64,000 nucleotides of DNA from CAJXYS01 sp913063035 (lineage in GTDB: Bacteria; Pseudomonadota; Alphaproteobacteria; Rhodobacterales; Rhodobacteraceae), in contig NZ_JBOCEG010000002.1 in assembly GCF_050586465.1 (NCBI RefSeq), positions 124,001 through 188,000 on the forward strand, given 5' to 3'. Position numbers and translations under genes: made by a program. This document shows, in pieces, positions 9,684 through 18,917 of this stretch (position 1 is the stretch's first letter; every line of letters starts with the position of its first letter). The notes beneath the pieces were generated by a model, which searched no databases, was not told where the DNA came from, and worked only from the letters and a program-made list of their open reading frames with translations.

Positions 9684-10376
9684 ATGACCCGGTCCATCCT
9701 GATCCTCGTTCTCGCCGTCCTGTCCCTGGCCGCGCCGGCCCGGGCCGCGCCGGAGATCACCGTGCAGGGGACCGGCGCGGTATCGCGCGCGCCGGACATG
9801 GCCGAGATGCGCCTCGGCGTGGTCACCGAGGCCGCCGATGCCGCGGCGGCGATGGCGCGGAACGGCGCCGCCATGACGGCGGTGATCGCGGCGCTCCGGG
9901 CCGGTGGCATCGCCGAGACCGATATCCGGACCACCGCGATCGACCTGTCGCCGCAATGGCGCCGCGACGGCGATAATCCGCCGCAGGTCGTCGCGTTCCG
10001 AGCCTCCAACAGCGTCGCGGTGACGGTCGCGGATCTCGATGCGCTCGGCGGGCTGATCGACGCCGCCATCGCGGCCGGGGCGAATCAGACGGGCGGCATC
10101 CGCTTCGGGCTTGCCGACGAGGCCGAGGCCGAGGCCGCCGACGCCGCGCGGCGCCGCGCGGTCGCGGATGCGCGGCACAAGGCCGAGATCCTGGCCGAGG
10201 CGGCCGGACACGGGCTCGGGGCCGTGCTGGACATCCGCGAGGGCGGGGCGCCCCCGGTCCCCGGCCCCATGGCGGAGATGAGCTTCGCCCGCGCCGCGGA
10301 CGCCGGCACGCCGGTCGCGGCGGGCGAGCTGGCCATCCGCGCCACGGTCACGATCCGCTACGCGCTGGCGGAATGA
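9684..10376 (+). CDS. SIMPL-domain (DUF541) periplasmic protein
   Basis: The protein has 230 residues with a signal peptide (MTRSILILVLAVLSLAAPARA). The mature part follows the SIMPL/DUF541 pattern: VQGTGAVSRAPDMAEMRLGV at the N-terminus, the repeated N-M...I-L helix, FRASNSVAVTV in the middle, and A-R-ADARHKAEILAEAAG before the C-terminal strand. Family members such as BP26/YggE are periplasmic, oligomeric and tied to oxidative or envelope stress. The start at ATG 9684 has GGAGG upstream. It converges on metY. Confidence 0.88.
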   Translation: MTRSILILVLAVLSLAAPARAAPEITVQGTGAVSRAPDMAEMRLGVVTEAADAAAAMARNGAAMTAVIAALRAGGIAETDIRTTAIDLSPQWRRDGDNPPQVVAFRASNSVAVTVADLDALGGLIDAAIAAGANQTGGIRFGLADEAEAEAADAARRRAVADARHKAEILAEAAGHGLGAVLDIREGGAPPVPGPMAEMSFARAADAGTPVAAGELAIRATVTIRYALAE

Positions 10377-10396
10377 GCCGGCCCCGCCGGGCCGGC
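10377..10396. terminator. GC hairpin between convergent genes
   Basis: An 8-bp perfect stem GCCGGCCC / GGGCCGGC with a CGCC loop begins right at the stop of the SIMPL gene and lies before the metY stop. There is no U-tract on either strand, so it may act as a barrier or Rho-aided end rather than a classic terminator. Confidence 0.45.
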
Positions 10397-10407
10397 CGCG
10401 TTCCGTC

Positions 10408-11700
10408 TCAGGCCGTGGCCTTGGCGAGTGCCTGGTCGAGATCGGCAATCAGGTCGTCGGCGTCCTCGATCCCGATGGACAGCCGCACCACGTTGGGCGC
10501 CGCGCCCGCGGCTTCCTGCTGTTCGGGGGTGAGCTGGCGGTGCGTTGTCGAGGCCGAGTGGATGATCAGCGACCGGGTATCGCCCAGGTTCGCCACGTGG
10601 CTGAAGATGTCGACGGAATCGACCAGCTTCACGCAGGCCTCGTAGCCGCCCTTGAGCCCGAAGGTGAAGAGCGAGCTTGCGCCCTTGGGGCAGATCCGGT
10701 CGGCCACCGCCTTGTAGGGCGAGGACTCGAGCCCGGCATAGGTGACGAAATCCACCCGCGGGTCGTCCTCGAGCCACTTGGCCACCTTTTCGGCGTTCTC
10801 GACGTGGCGCTGCATCCGCAGGCTCAGCGTCTCGATCCCCATCAGCGTGTAATGGGCGGCTTGCGGGTTCAGCGTCATGCCCAGGTCGCGCAGCCCGATC
10901 GCGATGCCGTGGAAGGTGAAGGCGAGCGGGCCGAAGGTCTCGTGGAACTTGAGCCCGTGATAGGCGGGCTCGGGCTGCGAGAGCGAGGGGAACTTGTCGG
11001 ACGCCGACCAGTCGAACTTGCCCGAGTCGACGATGCAGCCGCCGGTGACGGTGCCGTTGCCGGTCAGGTACTTGGTCATGGAATGGACCACCAGGGTCGC
11101 GCCGTGCTCGATCGGGCGGCAGAGATAGGGCGTCGCGGTGGTGTTGTCGACGATCAGCGGGATGCCCGCCGCGTCGGCGATTTTGGCCATGGCGTCGAGG
11201 TCGGTCACGTAGCCGCCCGGGTTGGCAATGGATTCGCAGAAGATCGCCCGGGTGTCGTCGTCGATCGCGGCCTTCACCGCGTCGAGGTCGTCGGTATCCA
11301 CGAATTTCGCCGACCAGCCGAAGCGCTTGATGGTCTGGCTGAACTGGGTGACCGTGCCGCCGTAAAGCCGGGTGGAGGAGACGACGTTCTTGCCGGGACC
11401 CATCAGCGGGAACAGCGCCATGATCTGGGCCGCGTGCCCGGACGAGCAGCAGACCGCGCCCTGGCCGCCCTCGAGCGCGGCCATGCGTTCCTGCAGCGCC
11501 GCCACGGTCGGGTTCGTCAGGCGCGAGTAGATGTACCCCACTTCCTGAAGGTTGAAGAGCGCCGCGGCATGGTCCGCGTCGCGGAACACGTAGGACGTGG
11601 TCTGGTAGATCGGAATCTGGCGGGCGCCTGTGGCCGGGTCGGGCCGGGCGCCGGCATGGATCAGAAGCGTGTCGAATCCGGGGCTGCGCTGTTCGGACAT
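10408..11700 (-). CDS. metY: O-acetylhomoserine aminocarboxypropyltransferase
   Basis: The protein has 430 residues, the family length. It is a PLP enzyme that makes homocysteine from O-acetyl-L-homoserine and sulfide in methionine synthesis. The PLP lysine lies in HSMTKYLTGNG; ISRLTNPT-like YIYSRLTNPTVAALQERMA and SSGHAAQIMALF are typical of MetY rather than MetZ/MetB. The start is ATG at 11700, with GGGAGA upstream. The longer open frame reaching 12408 overlaps another gene and is not used. I searched the leader for a SAM-II-type riboswitch and saw no convincing match. Confidence 0.95.
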   Translation of the reverse strand: MSEQRSPGFDTLLIHAGARPDPATGARQIPIYQTTSYVFRDADHAAALFNLQEVGYIYSRLTNPTVAALQERMAALEGGQGAVCCSSGHAAQIMALFPLMGPGKNVVSSTRLYGGTVTQFSQTIKRFGWSAKFVDTDDLDAVKAAIDDDTRAIFCESIANPGGYVTDLDAMAKIADAAGIPLIVDNTTATPYLCRPIEHGATLVVHSMTKYLTGNGTVTGGCIVDSGKFDWSASDKFPSLSQPEPAYHGLKFHETFGPLAFTFHGIAIGLRDLGMTLNPQAAHYTLMGIETLSLRMQRHVENAEKVAKWLEDDPRVDFVTYAGLESSPYKAVADRICPKGASSLFTFGLKGGYEACVKLVDSVDIFSHVANLGDTRSLIIHSASTTHRQLTPEQQEAAGAAPNVVRLSIGIEDADDLIADLDQALAKATA

Positions 11701-11858
11701 CTCGGGTCTCCCTTGTGGTGTTTGGCGCCGAAGGTATGGCATCGCTCGCGCCCGCACAACGCCAAGCACGCGGCAAAGAACGCGGGTGTGGCAACTGCCG
11801 GCGGCGGCGAACCGGGTTCCGCTCCGCCCCCCGCGCGGCGGATCGGCGTCCCGGCCGT

Positions 11859-12338
11859 TCAAAGCCTCGAGGAGATGATCCCGGTGTTGAACCCGCCCAT
11901 CCGCAACTCGCCGAAGAGGCGCTGGTACTCGATCTTGGGGCAGCGGTTCTGGATCACGGTGACGCCGCGCGCCTCGGCCCTGGCCGCCGCCTCGGCATGA
12001 CGGACGCCGATCTGCATCCAGATCACCTTGAGATCGGGAAACCGGTCGAGCGCCTGATCGACGATGCCCGGCACGGCCTCGGAGCGCCGGAAGATGTCGA
12101 CGACATCCACCGGGATATCGGCGGGAATGGCAGAGAGTTCGGGATAGACCGTTTCGCCGTACAGCGTCTCGCCCGCATGGCCCGGGTTGACCGGGATCAC
12201 CCGGAACCCCTTGAGCCCCAGGTAGCGCGCGACATAGTTCGACGGGCGCACCGGGTTCATCGATACGCCGACGCAGGCAAAGACCTTGGCGGTCGTCAGG
12301 ATATGGCGCAGCAGCGCCTCGGATGGGGTTTCTGTCAT
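11859..12338 (-). CDS. CoA-binding (YccU-like) domain protein
   Basis: The protein has 159 residues and consists of a single Rossmann CoA_binding_2 domain: KVFACVGVSMNPVRPSNYV (nucleotide loop), GFRVIPVNPGHAGETLYGE, and VDVVDIFRRSEAVPGIVDQA, ending in NRCPKIEYQRLFG. Homologues such as YccU bind CoA; no reaction is firmly known. It is co-directional with metY downstream, about 160 bases apart, so co-transcription is possible. Confidence 0.9.
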   Translation of the reverse strand: MTETPSEALLRHILTTAKVFACVGVSMNPVRPSNYVARYLGLKGFRVIPVNPGHAGETLYGETVYPELSAIPADIPVDVVDIFRRSEAVPGIVDQALDRFPDLKVIWMQIGVRHAEAAARAEARGVTVIQNRCPKIEYQRLFGELRMGGFNTGIISSRL

Positions 12339-12374
12339 GGCCCTCTCCTAGCGGGCATGCGCCCGGCGAACCAT

Positions 12375-12406
12375 AAAAAAAGCGCCCGAGATGGACTCCC
12401 GGGCGC
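12375..12406 (-). terminator. Rho-independent terminator on the minus strand
   Basis: A GCGCCCG / CGGGCGC stem (12382-12388 with 12400-12406) is followed on the minus strand by seven Ts. It is 140 bases past the rlmB stop, so it ends either rlmB or a short transcript from the 12410-12540 gap, which otherwise holds no convincing gene. Confidence 0.8.
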
Positions 12407-12544
12407 AAGTACGGAACGAGGGACAGTGAAGTGAAGCGCGAAGTTCCGTGATCGCGCCTCCGCCTAACTACATAGGCAGTGCTTCTCCGCGGTCCAGAGC
12501 ATGTAATAAAGTCGTGAACGGAGGACGAACATGCAGGGGAGGGA

Positions 12545-13339
12545 TCAGCGCCCCCGCGTCGCCGCGTAAAGCGCGACCGCCGCCGCGTTCGAGACGTTGA
12601 GCGACCCGAACGCGCCCGCCGCCGGAATCCGGATCAGCCCGTCGCAGCTGTCACGGGTGAGCTGGCGCAGACCGGGTCCCTCGGCCCCCATCACCAGGGC
12701 CACCGGCTGCCCGGTCAGCCGGCCGGCGGCCGCGTCCAGCGTTTCGGTGGCCGCGCCGTCGAGACCGAGCAGCGTGTAGCCCATCTCGCGCAGGCGTCCC
12801 ATCGCGCGGGCCAGGTTCGGCACGCGCAGATAGGGCTGACGTTCCAGCGCGCCGGAGGCCGTCTTGGCCAGCGCGCCCGTCTCGGGGGCGGAATGACGGT
12901 GCGGCGCGATCACGGCGCGCGCGCCGAAGACCTCGGCCGAGCGCAGGATCGCGCCGACGTTATGCGGATCGGACACCCGGTCCAGGCAGACCACCACCGG
13001 CGCGCCGTCCCCGGGCGCGCAGCGCTCGGCCAGCCCGCCCCAGTCGAGCGGCCGAACCTCGAGTGCGGCGCCCTGGTGGACCGATTGCGGATCGAGCGGC
13101 GCGGGAAACTTGCGCGCATCCGCGATCTCGGGCGCCATGCCGGAGGCGGCGATCTCGGCGGCCAGCTTGTCGGCGGCGTTGCGGGTCACGACCAGGCGCA
13201 ACCGCGCGCGCGCCGGGTTCGCCAGGGCGTCGCGGACGGCGTGCAGCCCGAACAGCCAGACGGTCTCGCGCGCCGCGCGGCGGCGGCCCTTTTCCTTGTC
13301 GATCACCCAATCGGGCTTGCGGCGTTTGTCCTGGGTCAT
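12545..13339 (-). CDS. rlmB: 23S rRNA 2'-O-methyltransferase RlmB (SpoU family)
   Basis: The protein has 264 residues from ATG 13339. It has an N-terminal substrate-binding domain (WLFGLHAVRDALANP) and a C-terminal SPOUT knot with the three SpoU motifs: VVCLDRVSDPHNVGAILRSA, ALVMGAEGPGLRQLT and IRIPAAGAFGSLNVSNAAAV. The family methylates G2251 of 23S rRNA (E. coli numbering). Longer frames upstream of 13339 run through the tRNA-Tyr gene in antisense and are not real. Confidence 0.95.
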   Translation of the reverse strand: MTQDKRRKPDWVIDKEKGRRRAARETVWLFGLHAVRDALANPARARLRLVVTRNAADKLAAEIAASGMAPEIADARKFPAPLDPQSVHQGAALEVRPLDWGGLAERCAPGDGAPVVVCLDRVSDPHNVGAILRSAEVFGARAVIAPHRHSAPETGALAKTASGALERQPYLRVPNLARAMGRLREMGYTLLGLDGAATETLDAAAGRLTGQPVALVMGAEGPGLRQLTRDSCDGLIRIPAAGAFGSLNVSNAAAVALYAATRGR

Positions 13340-13462
13340 GGGCGCGCAGATTGGGCCGTCGCGGGGCCCGCTGCAAGCGCCAATCGCGGGGGATTTTCCT
13401 GTTGACGGGCCGGGGGCGCCCAAGTATCCAGACGCCCATTCGCGCGGGGCCACCCGCCGCGA

Positions 13463-13546
13463 GGGCGACGCGCTGCAAGGTGCGGCAGCGGACTGTAAAT
13501 CCGCCGGGGAGACCCATGCCTGGTTCGATTCCAGGGTCGCCCACCA
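13463..13546 (+). tRNA. tRNA-Tyr(GTA)
   Basis: The acceptor stem GGGCGAC / GTCGCCC is perfect, and CCA is encoded. The D stem is GCTG/CGGC. The anticodon arm is GCGGA-CTGTAAA-TCCGC with GTA in the loop. The long variable arm has a GGG-AGA-CCC stem, as expected of a class II tRNA. The T arm is CCTGG-TTCGATT-CCAGG. Confidence 0.97.
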
Positions 13547-13715
13547 CTTTCCCGATCCGTCATGCCACCGGACAGGGGCGGCGCAGCACAAAGCGCCGAC
13601 ACTTTTCCACAATTCCTCACACTTCGGCACCGCCCGCGGAAATGCTGGCAACCTGCGCCGGGCTTCCTCGATCCCGGGGGCAATCCCGCCCCTGGAACCG
13701 TCTGCGAGGTGTCCG

Positions 13716-13994
13716 ATGCAAACCGCGAAACCGGGATTTCTTGCAAGCCGCGTCGCCGAAGATGCCTTCGGGGCGCTGCCGAACCTGATCGTGGCCGGCG
13801 GCCTGGCGCTCGGCGCCGCGGCGCTGTTCATCCAGATGAACGGCCGGCCGGCGGACATGCCACCCGTCGCCGAGCCGCCGCAGATGGTGCGCCAGGTGAC
13901 CACGCCGGCCCCGGTCGCGGCCCGGCCCTCCCTGCCGGAGCGCCGCCGCGACGTGCTGCGCCAGCTGCTCGCCGCGCCCGTGGCCGCCCGCTAG
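13716..13994 (+). CDS. Small membrane protein, unknown function
   Basis: The protein has 92 residues from ATG 13716, with GAGG upstream. One hydrophobic helix (about 20-42, LPNLIVAGGLALGAAALFI) is followed by a Pro-rich segment and a basic, amphipathic C-terminal tail (PERRRDVLRQLLAAP). It lies alone between tRNA-Tyr and the next gene. I do not recognise a family. Confidence 0.6.
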   Translation: MQTAKPGFLASRVAEDAFGALPNLIVAGGLALGAAALFIQMNGRPADMPPVAEPPQMVRQVTTPAPVAARPSLPERRRDVLRQLLAAPVAAR

Positions 13995-14074
13995 GATCCC
14001 GGCGCCGCCCGACCCGGCGGCAGCGTTCGGGTTTCCGCAAGGCCTATTGCGGGTATACTGCGCCCGAGTAACGA

Positions 14075-15094
14075 GTGCGGGTGCCGTTCATGGCCGGGGC
14101 GCAGGCGCCAGACCCTTTCAACGTTCTTGCAGTCGTGCAGCGCGGGCGGCTGGAATACGAGGCGGTTCTCTTCGCCGCCTCTTTCCGGGCGACCAATCCG
14201 GGCTTCCGGGGGCGGCTGATCTTCGCGGAGCCGCAGCCGGGTCCGCTCTGGCCGGGCGATCCGCGCATATCGGATCCGGCGGTGCGCGCGCTGCTGGCCG
14301 ACCGCTTCGACGCCGAGATCCGCCCCTTCGAAAGCCGGGCCTTCGGCGCCGGCTACCCGCATGGCAACAAGATCGAGGGCTTGTCGGTGCTGCCGCCCGA
14401 CAGCCCGTTCGTGTTCTTCGACACGGACACGCTGTTTCTCGACCGGCTCGACCGCGTGCCCTTCGATTTCGACCGGCCCACCGCCTCGGCCGCGGTCCGG
14501 GGCACCTGGCCCGTTCCAACGCTTTACGGGCCGGGCTACACGGCGATCTGGCGCGCGCTCTACGACCGCTTCGGGCTCGACTTCGAGCGCACGCTCGACC
14601 GCGCGCAGCCCGACGAGCACTGGGCGCGCTATCTCTATTTCAACGCCGGCTGGTTCTTCCACCGCGATCCGCGCCGGTTTCACCGCCTCTACCTCCGCTA
14701 TGCCCGGTCGATCCGCGACGATCCGCCGGCGGAACTGGCGCTCCAGCCGCTCGACCCCTGGCTCGACCAGGTCGCGCTGCCGCTGGTGATCCACGCGCTC
14801 GGCGGCGGGCGCGGCACGCTGCCGCCGGGCCTGCTCGACGGGGCGGTGAGCTGTCACTGGCGGGTGCTGCCGTTGTTCTATGCCCGCGAGAGCGCGGAGA
14901 AGATCGCCTGGATGGAAGAGGTCGCCGCGCCGAACCGGGTCAAGACGGTGCTGAAGGCCTATGCGCCGTTCCGGCGGATGATCTACCAGGGGCGCGGCCA
15001 CAAGGCGCGCGCGCTGTTCGACCGCGACGGCCTGCCGCGCCGCGAGCAGGCGATCCGGAACCGGCTCAGGCGCGCCGGGCTCTGGATGCGCTAG
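14075..15094 (+). CDS. Glycosyltransferase-like protein (DxD motif)
   Basis: The protein has 339 residues. It starts with FNVLAVVQRGRLEYEAVLFA, like the first strand and helix of GT-A nucleotide-diphospho-sugar transferases, and has FVFFDTDTLFL at about 113-123, which matches a DxD metal/nucleotide-sugar motif. Later YFNAGWFF resembles the acceptor-side motif of GT8-like enzymes. Substrate unknown. GTG 14075 is used; ATG 14090 is an equally plausible start, as neither has a clear ribosome binding site. Confidence 0.7.
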   Translation: MRVPFMAGAQAPDPFNVLAVVQRGRLEYEAVLFAASFRATNPGFRGRLIFAEPQPGPLWPGDPRISDPAVRALLADRFDAEIRPFESRAFGAGYPHGNKIEGLSVLPPDSPFVFFDTDTLFLDRLDRVPFDFDRPTASAAVRGTWPVPTLYGPGYTAIWRALYDRFGLDFERTLDRAQPDEHWARYLYFNAGWFFHRDPRRFHRLYLRYARSIRDDPPAELALQPLDPWLDQVALPLVIHALGGGRGTLPPGLLDGAVSCHWRVLPLFYARESAEKIAWMEEVAAPNRVKTVLKAYAPFRRMIYQGRGHKARALFDRDGLPRREQAIRNRLRRAGLWMR

Positions 15095-15107
15095 CGTGCG
15101 CCTTCAT

Positions 15108-15135
15108 CGTTCCGGAAATATCCCCGCCGGAGGCA
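15108..15135 (-). repeat. 28-bp intergenic repeat, copy 2 (inverted)
   Basis: Exact reverse complement of 7104-7131. It lies in the 62-base gap between the glycosyltransferase-like gene and the convergent hisE, matching the position of copy 1 between convergent gene ends. Confidence 0.8.
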
Positions 15136-15156
15136 TGAAATCCCGGCGCGCGGCGC

Positions 15157-15467
15157 TCAGCCCCGGCGCGCGGCCTTCTCGGCCACGCCGCTCGTTCCCT
15201 CGCGCCGTTCCAGCTCGGCCAGGACGTCGGCCAGCTTCACCCCGCGCGATTCGAGCATCACCACAAGGTGAAAGAGCACGTCCGCCGCCTCGGCGGCCAG
15301 GCCGTCGCGGTCCCCCTGCGCGGCGGCGATGATCGCCTCGACGGCCTCCTCGCCGAATTTCTCGGCGCATTTCGCCGGCCCCTCGGCCAGCAGCCGCGCG
15401 GTCCAGCTCGTCTCGGGGTCGGCATCGCGGCGGGCCGCGACGGTTTCGGCCAGTCGGTCCAGTACGT

Positions 15468-15471
<4 letters not shown>
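15157..15471 (-). CDS. hisE: Phosphoribosyl-ATP pyrophosphatase
   Basis: The protein has 104 residues, the standalone HisE form. It hydrolyses PR-ATP to PR-AMP in histidine synthesis. The all-alpha NTP-pyrophosphatase fold shows KFGEEAVEAIIAA and EAADVLFHLVVML, carrying the Glu/Asp Mg2+ ligands. Its ATG overlaps the hisF stop (ATGA), so hisA, hisF and hisE are one minus-strand unit. Confidence 0.96.
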
Positions 15472-16229
<758 letters not shown>

Positions 16230-16296
16230 CTCGGGTTCCTCGGTCTCGCGGCCGTGTTCTAGGCGCATTCGCGCCCCGATGCCAGCGGCTTGGGCC

Positions 16297-17022
16297 TCAG
16301 CCGTCCCGGAGCGCGGCGAGCGCCGCGCCGAGATCGAGCGCCCCGTCATAGAGCGCCCGGCCGGAAATCGCCCCGGCCAGCGGCGCCCCGCAGTCGCGCA
16401 GCGCGATCAGGTCCGCGAGCGACGAGACGCCGCCCGACGCGATGACCGGGATCGACACCGCGCGGGCGAGCGCGGCGGTGGCCGCCACGTTCGGGCCCTG
16501 CATGGCGCCGTCGCGCTCGATATCGGTGTAGATGATCGCGGCGACCCCGGCATCCTCGAAGCTCCGGGCGAGGTCGACCACGTCATGCTCGGTCTCCTCG
16601 GCCCAGCCGCGGGTCGCGACCTTGCCGTTGCGGGCGTCGAGCCCGACGGCCACCTTGCCCGGGAAGGCCGCCGCCGCCTCGCGCACCAGCGCCGGGCGTT
16701 CCACCGCGACGGTGCCGAGAATCACGCGGGCCAGCCCCTTGTCGAGCCAGGTCTCGATCTGGTGCATCTCGCGGATGCCGCCACCGAGCTGGCAGGGCAC
16801 GTCGACCGCCCCGAGGATCGCCTCGACGGCGTCGCCGTTGACCGGGTGCCCGGCGAAGGCGCCGTTCAGGTCGACCAGATGCAGCCAGTCGCACCCCGCC
16901 GCGGCGAAGGCCCGCGCCTGGCCGGCCGGGTCGTCGTTGAAGACCGTCGCGGCATCCATCTCGCCGCGCAGGAGCCGCACGCAATTGCCGTCCTTGAGGT
17001 CGATGGCGGGGAAGAGGATCAT
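16297..17022 (-). CDS. hisA: ProFAR isomerase
   Basis: The protein has 241 residues, a TIM barrel paralogous to HisF. FPAIDLKDGNCVRLLRG carries the catalytic Asp, and IYTDIERDGAMQGPN the second acid; phosphate loops are LGGGIREMHQI and IASGGVSSLADL. It is the first gene of the hisA-hisF-hisE unit. The 170 bases upstream are shared with the divergent symporter operon. Confidence 0.97.
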   Translation of the reverse strand: MILFPAIDLKDGNCVRLLRGEMDAATVFNDDPAGQARAFAAAGCDWLHLVDLNGAFAGHPVNGDAVEAILGAVDVPCQLGGGIREMHQIETWLDKGLARVILGTVAVERPALVREAAAAFPGKVAVGLDARNGKVATRGWAEETEHDVVDLARSFEDAGVAAIIYTDIERDGAMQGPNVAATAALARAVSIPVIASGGVSSLADLIALRDCGAPLAGAISGRALYDGALDLGAALAALRDG

Positions 17023-17101
17023 GGGCGCCGTCCTTGCCGGGAAAACTCGCGCGGGTGATAGCGCCATGCGCGGGCAGAGGAAACCCCCGCCGCGCGCCAA
17101 G

Positions 17102-17114
17102 TTGACGTGGGGTC
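17102..17114 (+). repeat. 13-bp inverted repeat, left copy
   Basis: TTGACGTGGGGTC here is repeated as its exact complement GACCCCACGTCAA at 18848-18860. The two copies bracket the small membrane gene and the symporter. The flanks are also similar (GCCAAG versus GGCAAGA before TTGACG). A shared regulator site is possible but unproven. Confidence 0.5.
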
Positions 17115-17192
17115 ACGTTCGCGGTTGTTCCCCCGCCCGTGACAGGTTAGCCCTTGGCACGGTTTCTGGCGCAGAACGCAGGGGTCACTGGC

Positions 17193-17372
17193 ATGAACGG
17201 ATTCGCAACCTGGCTGGCGCTCGTGGGCGCGGTCATCCTGGCCGGCATCGCGGTGCCTTACGGGCTGCTTGGCGGCGGCGTGGCCTCTCTCGACATCTTC
17301 TGGTTCTGGTGCGCCTTCGGCGTGGCGGTCGTCGTTCTGATCGTCGCCGGCGTCTCGCGCTGGAGGGTCTGA
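17193..17372 (+). CDS. Small membrane partner of sodium:solute symporter
   Basis: The protein has 59 residues with two hydrophobic helices (WLALVGAVILAGIAVPYGLL and FWFWCAFGVAVVVLIVAGV). AGGGG lies eight bases before ATG 17193; a TTG at 17154 extends the frame but has no ribosome binding site. It sits three bases upstream of the symporter, a pairing seen with small DUF-type subunits of SSS transporters, so an accessory role is likely. Confidence 0.72.
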   Translation: MNGFATWLALVGAVILAGIAVPYGLLGGGVASLDIFWFWCAFGVAVVVLIVAGVSRWRV

Positions 17373-17375
17373 GCC

Positions 17376-18848
17376 ATGATCGAACCCTATCTGGTCTGGG
17401 GCGCGGTGATCGCCTTTGCCGTGATCGGCGGCTTCATCGTCTACGCCGCGGCGCGCGGCAATACCGGGACCGCGGCCGACTACTACCTCGGCGGGCGGCA
17501 TCTCGGCGGCATGGTCTCGGGGCTGTCCTATGCCGCGACGACCTATTCGGCCTTCATGCTGGTCGTGCTGACCGGGCTGACCTATCGCGGCGGTGTGGGC
17601 GCGCTGGGCTTCGAGCTGGTCTATTTCTCGGGCCTCACGCTGCTGGTCGTCTTCGGGCCGCGCTTCTGGCTGGCGGCCCGGAAATGGGGCTTCATCACCC
17701 CCGCCGAGATGCTGGGCGCACGCTATGGCGACCGCAACATCGCGCGGCTGGTGGCGGTGCTGAGCCTCGTCTTCCTGATGCCCTACTGCACGACGCAAAT
17801 GGCCGGGATCGGGCTCTTGCTGTCGGGGGTGACGGGCGGCGAGATCAGCCTGCCGGTGGCCATCGCCATCGGCGCGGTGCTGGCGATCTTCTGGACGCTG
17901 GTGGCTGGGCTGCGCTCGGTCGCCTGGACCGATGCGGGGCAGGCGGCCGTGATGCTGGTCTCGGGGATCCTGGCGGTGGGGTTCGCGGTTTCCTTCATCG
18001 GCGGGCTCGACGTCTTCACGGCCAAGGTGACCGCGGAGAGCGGCGCATGGCTCGACGTCCCGGGCCCGGGGCTCTGGGCCTTTCCGACCTTCATCGCGCT
18101 GGCGTTGCCGTGGTTCTTCTTCCCGCTCTCCAACCCCCAGGTCAGCCAGCGTCTCTTCGTGGTCGAGGACATGGCCGCGATGCGGCGGATGATCCTCTGG
18201 GTGCTGGGCTTCGGCCTGGTCTTCACGCTGATCGCGGTGATCTGGGGCTTCGCGGCGCTGGTGATCGCACCCGGGCTTGAGAACCCGGCCAGCGCGACGC
18301 CGACCCTGCTGGGCTCGGGTGCGGTGCCGGTCGCGGTCAGCCTGCTGCTGATCGTCGGCATCCTGTCGGCCGCCGTCTCCACGCTCGATTCCATCGCGCT
18401 GACGCTGGGCTCGATGGTGGCGCGCGACCTGATGCGCCAGGGCGAGGGGCGCGACGCGCGCCAGATCTTCATCGGCCGCGTGGTGGTGGTGCTGGTCGTG
18501 CTGTTCGCCGCCGGCTTCGCGGTGCGCGAGGCGGCGATCGTCGACCAGCTGGCGGCGCTGTCGGCGGCGGGGCTGATCGTGACGGTGCCCGCGACGATCG
18601 GCGCCTTCTTCTGGCGTGGCGGCACCGCCTGGGGCGTGCTGGCCTCGCTTCTGGGCGGCGCGACGACGGCGATCTGGCTGGCGATGGTCGCGGGTGTCAG
18701 CGTTTTCGACCCGACGCTGGCGCTGACCGTGATCGCGGTGACGGTGGGGCTCTTCGTGGGCGTGAGCCTCGTCACCCGGCCGCGGGCCGATGCGCTCGAC
18801 TTCAAGGGCGCGCTGCGTCCCGAGCTTGACCGGATGGGGGCCTGGTAG
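17376..18848 (+). CDS. Sodium:solute symporter (SSS family)
   Basis: The protein has 490 residues with about 13 predicted membrane helices. DYYLGGRHLGGMVSGLSYAA and TTYSAFMLVVLTGL are typical of the first helices of the SSS family; SVAWTDAGQAAVML and PQVSQRLFVVEDM in the middle fit proline/pantothenate-type members. It imports an organic solute with Na+ at the inner membrane; the substrate cannot be read from sequence. It is in an operon with the small upstream membrane protein. Confidence 0.92.
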   Translation: MIEPYLVWGAVIAFAVIGGFIVYAAARGNTGTAADYYLGGRHLGGMVSGLSYAATTYSAFMLVVLTGLTYRGGVGALGFELVYFSGLTLLVVFGPRFWLAARKWGFITPAEMLGARYGDRNIARLVAVLSLVFLMPYCTTQMAGIGLLLSGVTGGEISLPVAIAIGAVLAIFWTLVAGLRSVAWTDAGQAAVMLVSGILAVGFAVSFIGGLDVFTAKVTAESGAWLDVPGPGLWAFPTFIALALPWFFFPLSNPQVSQRLFVVEDMAAMRRMILWVLGFGLVFTLIAVIWGFAALVIAPGLENPASATPTLLGSGAVPVAVSLLLIVGILSAAVSTLDSIALTLGSMVARDLMRQGEGRDARQIFIGRVVVVLVVLFAAGFAVREAAIVDQLAALSAAGLIVTVPATIGAFFWRGGTAWGVLASLLGGATTAIWLAMVAGVSVFDPTLALTVIAVTVGLFVGVSLVTRPRADALDFKGALRPELDRMGAW

Positions 18849-18860
18849 ACCCCACGTCAA
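18848..18860 (-). repeat. 13-bp inverted repeat, right copy
   Basis: GACCCCACGTCAA is the exact complement of 17102-17114 and starts on the last base of the symporter stop codon. Confidence 0.5.
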
Positions 18861-18917
18861 TCTTGCCCGATCCCGCGGGGTGGTCCCAGTCTGGGGCCCT
18901 CACGAGGGAGGAAAACC

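Noticed and set aside
11701..11858. SAM-II-type riboswitch upstream of metY
   Set aside because: The gene context is right for one, but the leader does not show the conserved pseudoknot sequence.
10540..12000. 486-codon plus-strand frame opposite metY
   Set aside because: Antisense of a clear PLP enzyme, with no domain of its own.
12464..12532. 22-codon minus-strand frame downstream of rlmB
   Set aside because: No ribosome binding site, and nothing to support translation beyond an open frame.
17019..18860. 613-codon minus-strand frame opposite the symporter
   Set aside because: Arg/His/Gln-rich shadow of a clear SSS transporter; it also overlaps hisA.
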